DNA of 10,467 bases from DATDRS01 sp035291605 (GTDB taxonomy: Bacteria > Chloroflexota > Anaerolineae > Anaerolineales > UBA6663), in assembly GCA_035291605.1 (NCBI GenBank), contig DATDRS010000495.1, positions 1 through 10,467 on the forward strand. The letters run 5' to 3'. The notes beneath the pieces are model-generated. The model ran no database searches. It had not been told where the DNA came from and saw only the letters and a program-made list of their open reading frames with translations. Positions within the stretch are counted from its first letter, which is position 1. Each line of letters begins with the position of its first letter. A program made the position numbers and the translations under genes. This document shows, one piece after another, positions 5,698 through 10,467 of the stretch.

Positions 5698-6387
5698 TCA
5701 CCGGATGATCTCGCAACCTTTGGCCGCCAGTGCAGCGTCCACCCACTCCGGCACCAGCCGCCCGGCTGCGAGGTCGGCCGCCATGTGCCCTTCTTTATCG
5801 GCAATAGCCTTGAGCCGTTCGGCAACCGCGGGCGCGTCGGCCAGTGGCACCACGACGACACCATCCTCATCGCCGACGACGATGTCGCCCGAGTGAACCA
5901 CGATCCCGCCGCACGCTACGGCGCCGCCGATCTCGCCGGGGCCATCTTTGCCAGGGCTGGATGGGACCGTGCCAATCACGAAGGTCGGCACTCCGGTGGC
6001 GCGGATGCCGCTGGCATCGCGGCACATGCCATCGCAGACAATGCCGGCCAACCCCTTGGCCTTGGCCGCCTGCACGACCCGCTCGCCGAATGTGCTGGCC
6101 GTGGGGTATTCGTAAGTGGCGATGACTAGTACATCGCCCGGCTCTGCGACGTCCAGCGCCTTCCAGACCATCAAGTTGTCGCCTGGGCGCGTGCGCACCG
6201 TGAGCGCCGGGCCGGCCAAGCGCGCGTCGGGCACGAGGGGCTTGATGCGGTAATCCAGCGCGCCCAGCCGGTCCATAGCGTCGCAGATGTTGCCGGTCGG
6301 CGCGTCACGAAACGTGGCCACCAACTCGGCCGCCGGACGCGGGGTGTTCAGATAAATCCGGAAACCAATCACGGTATTCGCAGTCAT
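5698..6387 (-). CDS. RraA / 4-hydroxy-4-methyl-2-oxoglutarate aldolase family protein
   Basis: A 229-residue protein, the normal family length. It starts at ATG 6387 with AAGGAG seven bases upstream. Its ATG shares one base with the TGA of the preceding dehydrogenase (TGATG), indicating translational coupling. The family signature GLAGIVCDGMCRDASG (112-127) contains Arg123 and Asp124, the substrate- and Mg-binding pair of HMG/CHA aldolases. It is followed by GVPTFVIG and by CGGIVVHSGDIVVGDEDGVV (159-178), close to the typical GG..V.PGD.V.GD.DGV. Such proteins cleave 4-hydroxy-2-oxo acids to pyruvate plus a second carbonyl compound or decarboxylate oxaloacetate-like keto acids; some members only bind RNase E (RraA). 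With a hydroxyacid dehydrogenase and a glycosidase in the same operon, a catabolic aldolase or decarboxylase role is far more likely than RNase regulation. Confidence 0.88.
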   Translation of the reverse strand: MTANTVIGFRIYLNTPRPAAELVATFRDAPTGNICDAMDRLGALDYRIKPLVPDARLAGPALTVRTRPGDNLMVWKALDVAEPGDVLVIATYEYPTASTFGERVVQAAKAKGLAGIVCDGMCRDASGIRATGVPTFVIGTVPSSPGKDGPGEIGGAVACGGIVVHSGDIVVGDEDGVVVVPLADAPAVAERLKAIADKEGHMAADLAAGRLVPEWVDAALAAKGCEIIR

Positions 6388-7367
6388 CAGTGTGCTCCTT
6401 GAGGAACGGCCGGGGCGACGACGTCGGCCGGTGTTTCGCCGTGCGCCACCCGCAGCATGTTGGCAAAACAGGCTTTCATTTTTACCACCAGCGCGTCAGC
6501 CGTGCCTGCGGCGATGTGCGGGGTTAGGACGACGTTGGGCAGCGACACGAGCGGATGATCCGCCGGTAATGGCTCAACTTCAAAAACGTCCAGACCAGCC
6601 CCAGCGATCTCGCCCGCCCGCAGGGCGGCGGCGAGGGCCGCTTCGTCAACAAGCGGCCCGCGAGCGGTATTGATGAGTACCGCCGAGCGTTTCATGCGCC
6701 CCATTTCTGGCGCGCCGATCACGTGACGCGTGCCCGGTGTGAGCGGCAGGTGCAGCGAAACGATGTCGGCCTCCGCCAGCAACTCGGCGAACGGCGTGAA
6801 GCGCACACCAAAAGCCTGTTCCATCTCCGGCGCCGCGCGCATCACGTCGTAGTAGCTGACGTCCGCGGCGAACGCGCGCGCCCGCACGGCTACCTCGCGC
6901 CCGATGCGCCCCAGACCGATCAAACCCATCGTCTTGCCCGCCAGCTCGTACGAGCCTGAGCGCAACTCCCATTGCAGCCATCTGCCGCTGCGCAGAGCGG
7001 CTTCCGCCGCGCGCAACTGCTTGTAGAGCGCCAGGATGAGCAGGAAGACGTGCTCAGCCACGCCTATGCTGGTGCCGGCCGGGCACAGCGCCACTGGGAC
7101 GCCGCGCGCCGCGGCGGCGGCTACGTCCGTCTTGTCGTAGCCCACGCCCTGGTGCTGAATCAGACGCAGCCGCGCCGCGCCAGCCAGAGTTGCGGCTGGC
7201 AATGGCGTCGTGGCCACCAAGACGAAGTCTGCGTCCGCGAGCGCGGCCTCCACCGCCTCGCCCTCCCGGCGCACCCGAAGCTTCAATTCGGGCGGCAAGC
7301 ACGAGCGGACGATATGTTCCACATCGGCCGGCACGGGCTCGAGGTATACCACCGTATAGTCAGACAT
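6387..7367 (-). CDS. D-2-hydroxyacid dehydrogenase, NAD-dependent (D-isomer-specific family)
   Basis: ATG 7367 is chosen, giving 326 residues: the normal N-terminal strand begins at MSDYTVVYLEP, GGAG lies about nine bases upstream inside the previous gene, and that gene's TAA ends two bases before this ATG. The longer frame upstream is only overlap. The Rossmann motif GLGRIG is at 151-156, and the acidic residue at the end of the second strand (YYD, Asp174) favours NAD over NADP. The catalytic triad is complete: Arg236 in NTARGPLVDE, Glu265 in GLDVFEVEPLP and His284 in TPHIAAGT. It should interconvert a 2-oxo acid (or glyoxylate/hydroxypyruvate-like compound) and a D-2-hydroxy acid in the cytoplasm. 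It resembles glyoxylate/hydroxypyruvate reductases and phosphoglycerate dehydrogenases without a C-terminal ACT domain; the actual substrate cannot be read from sequence. Confidence 0.9.
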   Translation of the reverse strand: MSDYTVVYLEPVPADVEHIVRSCLPPELKLRVRREGEAVEAALADADFVLVATTPLPAATLAGAARLRLIQHQGVGYDKTDVAAAAARGVPVALCPAGTSIGVAEHVFLLILALYKQLRAAEAALRSGRWLQWELRSGSYELAGKTMGLIGLGRIGREVAVRARAFAADVSYYDVMRAAPEMEQAFGVRFTPFAELLAEADIVSLHLPLTPGTRHVIGAPEMGRMKRSAVLINTARGPLVDEAALAAALRAGEIAGAGLDVFEVEPLPADHPLVSLPNVVLTPHIAAGTADALVVKMKACFANMLRVAHGETPADVVAPAVPQGAH

Positions 7368-7369
7368 GT

Positions 7370-8203
7370 TTACAGCTCCAGGAGACGTGCTGGGTTCACC
7401 TGGCTCATGAGGGCAATATCCGCGTCGGCAAATCCCTCGGCCCGCAAGTGGGCGATATAGCTCGCCAACCCATCCGCGGGGAACGGATTTTGTAGCTGCC
7501 CGAAATCGGTGGCCACCACAGTCGTCGCGCACCCCACCCGGCGAATGATGGCCGCCAGAACAGAAAATGGCAGGCGCCCGTGGCCCAGTTCAGTCGTGAT
7601 CAGGCAGCGCTCGAAGTACACCCCGAAGCGGTCGCGCAACTCTTCCTGTAATAGCACCGGCATCTCCACGGGTGGATGTTCGGGGTGTGTGATCAGGATC
7701 TTGCGCACACCGGCCGCGCGCGCGGCCGGCACCAACTCCAGAGTTTCAGCCGGCGAAAGATGGCCCGTGCCCAGGATCACGTCCTTCTCTGCGACCAGCC
7801 GCAGAATTTCGAGCACGCTGGGCTTCAATCCGTGATCATCCCATATCGTCAAACCCGGCTCTGGGCGCGGTCGCGGCTCCGCTGCCGCCGCCAGGGTCGG
7901 CATCCAGATCTCCGCCGCACCGAGCCGGAGCGCCGCCTCGACTGCCGCAGGATTGAATCCGCCGATCGATGCGTTGAGCACCAGGCCACCAAACACGCGC
8001 ACCTCCGGTACGACCCGCTCGACCAGCACGGCTCGGTCGGCAGTGAGCGTCACGTGGGACTTAAGCAATATCGCCCGCATCCCGCGCGCCGCCGCCTGGC
8101 GCGCTGCTTCCAGGTCGTCAAGCTTGCGCGGTCCTACATCGGGCGCGGTGTGCATGTGAAGATCGATCGTACCGGTGAGGTCTATGTCGGTCTCAGCCAT
8201 CAT
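7370..8203 (-). CDS. DUF6282 family protein, amidohydrolase/PHP-like predicted metal hydrolase
   Basis: The 277-residue product starts best at ATG 8203, eight bases after GGAGG; a TTG at 8206 and a second ATG at 8200 are alternatives. It matches the DUF6282 pattern: DLHMHTAPDVGPRKLDD, GMRAILLKSH, GTGHLSP, LITHPEHP and VVATDFGQLQNP. The spacing of potential metal ligands, His16-x-His18, Lys49/His50, His148, His173 and Asp233, follows the order of a TIM-barrel amidohydrolase (HxH, Lys, His, His, Asp). It is therefore likely a cytoplasmic metal-dependent hydrolase. Lactone or amide hydrolysis would suit a pathway with an upstream sugar oxidoreductase, but no member activity is known to me. The gene sits between the oxidoreductase (27 bp gap) and the dehydrogenase (2 bp gap), so it is part of the same message. 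Confidence 0.85.
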   Translation of the reverse strand: MMAETDIDLTGTIDLHMHTAPDVGPRKLDDLEAARQAAARGMRAILLKSHVTLTADRAVLVERVVPEVRVFGGLVLNASIGGFNPAAVEAALRLGAAEIWMPTLAAAAEPRPRPEPGLTIWDDHGLKPSVLEILRLVAEKDVILGTGHLSPAETLELVPAARAAGVRKILITHPEHPPVEMPVLLQEELRDRFGVYFERCLITTELGHGRLPFSVLAAIIRRVGCATTVVATDFGQLQNPFPADGLASYIAHLRAEGFADADIALMSQVNPARLLEL

Positions 8204-8230
8204 CAAGAGAGCCTCCAGGATACCGTATCA

Positions 8231-9337
8231 TCACACCGCTACTACTCGGTTCTCGGCCGCCGACTGGTACGCCGCGAAAGCGATGCGCAGCGTCTTCAGG
8301 TTGTCGCCCGCGTGGGTCTCCGGCAGCCGCCCTGCCCGCAGGCAGTCGATGAAGTGTTTGTGCGCCGCGTCGTAACTGGCTTGGTAAGCGGCAGCGATAT
8401 CTCCGTCATGCGCCGGCCACACCTGGGTCACCAGCGGGCTCCAGGCTCGGCCGCGATCGAGCGGCGCGCGCTCCGGCGGCAGCGGCTGGATCAAGCGCAG
8501 GCAGTCACCGTCGCCGCGGTTGGGGATCAGCGCCAGGCTTCCGCCATCGCCCTCGAACAGCGCCTCCTCCAGCAGCGAGGACAAGGCATCGGGTACATGA
8601 CTGGCCCAGCTCAGGTCGAGGCAGGCTACGACCTCGCCGAAACCTAGCGTCATCAGCGCTCGGTCCTCGCCGACACAGTGTGGGCTCACGTGTGCCATGT
8701 GGGCGTGAATCCACTGGGGATCGCCCAGCAACATGCGCAGCGTGTCGATGATGTGTATCCCCCACTCAAACACGAGTAATCGCGGCATGGCGCGAGTATA
8801 AGCCTGCCTTTCCAGCAGCGGCGGCTCGCCGCGGTCGGCCCGATCCAAGGTCACGTTGTGATGGTCGGTGATCCGCACGTAGCGCAACCGGCCCAACGTG
8901 CCTTGGCGCAGGTGCTGTTGCACCTGGCGATACCAGCCTCGCCAGCGCCAGTTCTCGTTGACGCTCAACATCACGTCGGCCGTCTGGCAGGCCGCCAGCA
9001 TGGCCCGCGCGTCTTCTAAGCTGGGCGCCATCGGCTTCTGGCACAGCACATGCAATCCACGACGCGCGGCCGCTTCGGTCTGGGCTCGGTGAAGATCGGG
9101 CGCGGTCGCGATGTCGACGAACTGCAGATCGGTCTCGCGCGCGAGGAGATCGTCCACGTCCGCGTAAACCCGGGCAGCATCGATTCCAAATCGCTCGGCA
9201 AGCGCTCGGGCCTTCTCTACCGTTCGGTTGCAGAGTGCTACAATCTGCACGTCCGGCACGCGCTGCCAGGCCGTCAGATGATAAGGCGCGATGCTGCCGG
9301 TGCCAATCAGCGCCCCCCGGAGCAGTGTTTCGCTCAT
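8231..9337 (-). CDS. Gfo/Idh/MocA family NAD(P)-dependent oxidoreductase
   Basis: First gene of the operon, 368 residues, which is normal for the family. ATG 9337 has GGAGGTGA at 9341-9348, a strong ribosome binding site. The N-terminal Rossmann domain carries ALIGTGSIAPYH (9-20), then VDIATAPDLH and CQKPMAPS with the catalytic/cofactor Lys101. The C-terminal alpha/beta domain has EWGIHIIDTLRMLLG with His195 and Asp198 in the family GxHxxD arrangement. Family members oxidise or reduce sugars, inositols and related polyols, often at C1, C2 or C3, in the cytoplasm. Position at the head of a LacI-controlled operon ending in a glycosidase suggests it oxidises the released sugar or the intact glycoside. 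Substrate unknown. Confidence 0.92.
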   Translation of the reverse strand: MSETLLRGALIGTGSIAPYHLTAWQRVPDVQIVALCNRTVEKARALAERFGIDAARVYADVDDLLARETDLQFVDIATAPDLHRAQTEAAARRGLHVLCQKPMAPSLEDARAMLAACQTADVMLSVNENWRWRGWYRQVQQHLRQGTLGRLRYVRITDHHNVTLDRADRGEPPLLERQAYTRAMPRLLVFEWGIHIIDTLRMLLGDPQWIHAHMAHVSPHCVGEDRALMTLGFGEVVACLDLSWASHVPDALSSLLEEALFEGDGGSLALIPNRGDGDCLRLIQPLPPERAPLDRGRAWSPLVTQVWPAHDGDIAAAYQASYDAAHKHFIDCLRAGRLPETHAGDNLKTLRIAFAAYQSAAENRVVAV

Positions 9338-9351
9338 ATCTCACCTCCAGC

Positions 9352-9377
9352 TGTCGGAGAGTTTTGCCTGCCCGACA
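9352..9377 (-). promoter_or_regulatory. Small hairpin in the operon leader, just upstream of the first ribosome binding site
   Basis: On the - strand transcript TGTCGG (9377-9372) can pair with CCGACA (9357-9352) across a 14-base loop, ending a few bases before GGAGGTGA. It could affect translation of the oxidoreductase. Six base pairs can also arise by chance, and no riboswitch class is recognised. Confidence 0.3.
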
Positions 9378-9408
9378 AGTACTTCTTCAACGGTAATGAA
9401 ACAGCATA

Positions 9409-9437
9409 TTGACTTTCAGCGCTAGTAATGTTATACA
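9409..9437 (+). promoter_or_regulatory. Promoter of the LacI-family regulator gene
   Basis: TTGACT (9409-9414) and TATACA (9432-9437) are separated by 17 bases. The start point would fall at about 9444, inside the palindrome at 9440-9467, so regulator binding would block its own transcription. The leader to ATG 9491 would be about 47 bases. Confidence 0.6.
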
Positions 9438-9458
9438 CTATTTAACCGTTTATATAAA
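9430..9458 (-). promoter_or_regulatory. Promoter of the five-gene catabolic operon
   Basis: Read on the - strand, TTTATA (9458-9453) and TATAAC (9435-9430) are 17 bases apart. The -35 lies within the palindrome, and the -10 overlaps the -10 of the divergent promoter. Binding to the palindrome would occlude RNA polymerase in both directions. The leader to ATG 9337 would be about 85 bases. Confidence 0.5.
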
Positions 9459-9467
9459 CGGTTAAAT
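9440..9467. promoter_or_regulatory. Perfect 28-bp palindrome, probable LacI-family operator
   Basis: Bases 9440-9467 are identical to their own reverse complement; each half contains TTAACCGTTT. Each half also contains an AACCGTTT/AAACGGTT box with a central CG (CG at 9447-9448 and 9459-9460), the usual core of LacI-family operators. The site may therefore be one long operator with a TATA centre or two boxes with centres 12 bp apart. It lies between the divergent genes, overlapping the operon -35 and the regulator's start point. Confidence 0.78.
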
Positions 9468-9490
9468 TGCCGATTTTATATGACAATCTT

Positions 9491-10467
9491 ATGAAAAAAC
9501 AAGGCGTGACTATTCGAGATGTGGCGAGGCAGGCGGGCGTATCAGTCGCCACAGTATCGCATGTTCTCAATGAAACCCATTATGTGACCCCGAAACTGCA
9601 CGACCGGGTGTTCGACGCCGTCAAGGACCTGAATTACCGTCCGAACAAACTGGCGCGCGCGCTCAGCCGTAAAGCTATCCCGCTCCTGGCCCTCATCGTA
9701 CCCGACATCAGCAATCCCTATTGGTCGGCAGTAGCGCGGGCGGTCCAGGATGTCACCGACAAGCATGACTACTCGGTCATCGTCTGTAGCGGCGACGGCC
9801 TGCCCGAGCGTGAAGCCCGCTTCCTGCGCTCGCTGTCGGGCTGGGTCAGCGGCATAATCTTGCATCCATACCACCTGACCTCCGAACACATCAGTCGGCT
9901 GAGCGGCGATCAGGTCCCGGTCGTCATCCTAGGCGATTTCACCACGCCAACGAAACAGCCGGCGCATTGGGATCAGGTGACCTCAAGCAACCTGGAAGGC
10001 GCTCGGCTAGCTGTGCAACATCTCATCCAGTTGGGCCATCGCCGCATCGGCTTCATCCAGGGCGCCGAGGGGACGCCGAGCAGTCTCAAGCGTTTGGCCG
10101 GTTATCGGAGCGCCTTGGAACAAGCCGATCTGCCGATTGTGGATGAGCTGATTGTGCCCAGTGATTACACCCGCGTGGGTGGCCGCCGGGCGATGTCGGC
10201 CTTGCTCGAGCGGCCAGAGCCGCCCACTGCGGTGTTCTGCGCCAATGATCTCAGCGCGTTCGGCGCACTCGAGGTGGCACATTTGCACGAATATCGCGTT
10301 CCAGCCGACATCTCTATCATCGGCTTCGACGACATTGACGAAGCCGCCACGACCTCACCGCCGCTGACCACCATCAGCCAGCCGCCCCGGCTCGTAGGGA
10401 CTGTCACCGCCGAAACACTTATCGAGCGCCTCACCGGTCGGGCCGAACCGACTCGCCGTTCCATTCC
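9491..10467 (+). CDS. LacI-family transcriptional regulator (3' end beyond the window)
   Basis: The frame is open from ATG 9491 to the window end (325 complete codons). The N-terminal helix-turn-helix is textbook: VTIRDVARQAGVSVATVSHV (6-25), then the YVTP turn and the hinge helix YRPNKLARALSRK with Leu54 and Leu58. The periplasmic-binding-protein-like effector domain follows, with ALIVPDISNPYW, LGHRRIGFIQG, TAVFCANDLSAFGALEVA and ISIIGFDDID. Probably only 15-25 residues are missing. There is no evident Shine-Dalgarno sequence before the ATG, so translation may be weak or leaderless-like. Divergent placement beside the palindrome implies it represses the five-gene operon and itself and is released by a sugar or pathway intermediate. 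The effector is not predictable from sequence. Confidence 0.93.
   Translation, partial: MKKQGVTIRDVARQAGVSVATVSHVLNETHYVTPKLHDRVFDAVKDLNYRPNKLARALSRKAIPLLALIVPDISNPYWSAVARAVQDVTDKHDYSVIVCSGDGLPEREARFLRSLSGWVSGIILHPYHLTSEHISRLSGDQVPVVILGDFTTPTKQPAHWDQVTSSNLEGARLAVQHLIQLGHRRIGFIQGAEGTPSSLKRLAGYRSALEQADLPIVDELIVPSDYTRVGGRRAMSALLERPEPPTAVFCANDLSAFGALEVAHLHEYRVPADISIIGFDDIDEAATTSPPLTTISQPPRLVGTVTAETLIERLTGRAEPTRRSI

Noticed and set aside
7368..7532. Longer start for the D-2-hydroxyacid dehydrogenase
   Set aside because: The extra 55 residues overlap the DUF6282 coding end, are not family-like, and a ribosome binding site precedes ATG 7367.
7370..8647. + strand frames opposite the DUF6282 and oxidoreductase genes
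   Set aside because: Both - strand genes have full family signatures and good ribosome binding sites; the + frames are repetitive Arg/Ala-rich mirrors.

Overview
The window looks like a chromosomal segment of a GC-rich, carbohydrate-degrading bacterium, most likely a Chloroflexota member of Anaerolineae type. That assignment is inferred from gene content (rhamnose-type ABC binding protein, DUF6282, RraA-family and GH127 proteins, an IS1-like transposase variant) and from a long perfect GC-rich hairpin after the first gene. No rRNA or taxonomic marker is present.

Left part, 1-3870: a decayed region. It opens with the 3' portion of a sugar ABC transporter substrate-binding protein of the rhamnose type (1-870), followed by a perfect 15-bp hairpin. 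Next comes the first ~48 codons of a LutA/LldE-type Fe-S lactate-utilisation gene, cut off at about 1124. A tRNA(CAU) 3' half (1201-1242) follows, with its own perfect terminator but no matching 5' half. A second, degenerate tRNA(CAU) 3' half lies 97 bp further on. These two look like attachment-site scars. After ~400 bp of non-coding, inverted-repeat-rich DNA there is a two-gene + strand unit. Its first gene is a membrane-anchored luciferase-domain (PF17648-like) protein broken by one extra C near 2310. Its second is an intact fumarylacetoacetate-hydrolase-family enzyme (2480-3343). On the - strand, a broken GH78 alpha-L-rhamnosidase piece abuts a broken IS1-like transposase piece. The binding protein, lutA piece, GH78 piece and FAH-family hydrolase can all be placed in L-rhamnose use, so this part may be the ruin of a rhamnose locus.

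Right part, 3867-10467: an intact, tightly packed five-gene - strand operon with a divergent LacI-family regulator (9491 to beyond the window). In transcription order the operon encodes a Gfo/Idh/MocA oxidoreductase, a DUF6282 metal-hydrolase-like protein, a D-2-hydroxyacid dehydrogenase, an RraA/HMG-aldolase-family protein and a GH127 beta-L-arabinofuranosidase-like glycosidase. Gene junctions of 27 bp, 2 bp, a 1-nt overlap (TGATG) and ~16 bp indicate one mRNA. The intergenic space carries a perfect 28-bp palindrome with divergent promoters whose -10 boxes overlap it closely. This fits a LacI-family regulator controlling both itself and the operon.

The operon is the best candidate for an undescribed system: a cytoplasmic route in which a glycosidase frees a sugar that is oxidised, hydrolysed or isomerised, and split or decarboxylated to central metabolites. 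The individual families are recognisable, but the substrate and reaction order are not known from sequence.
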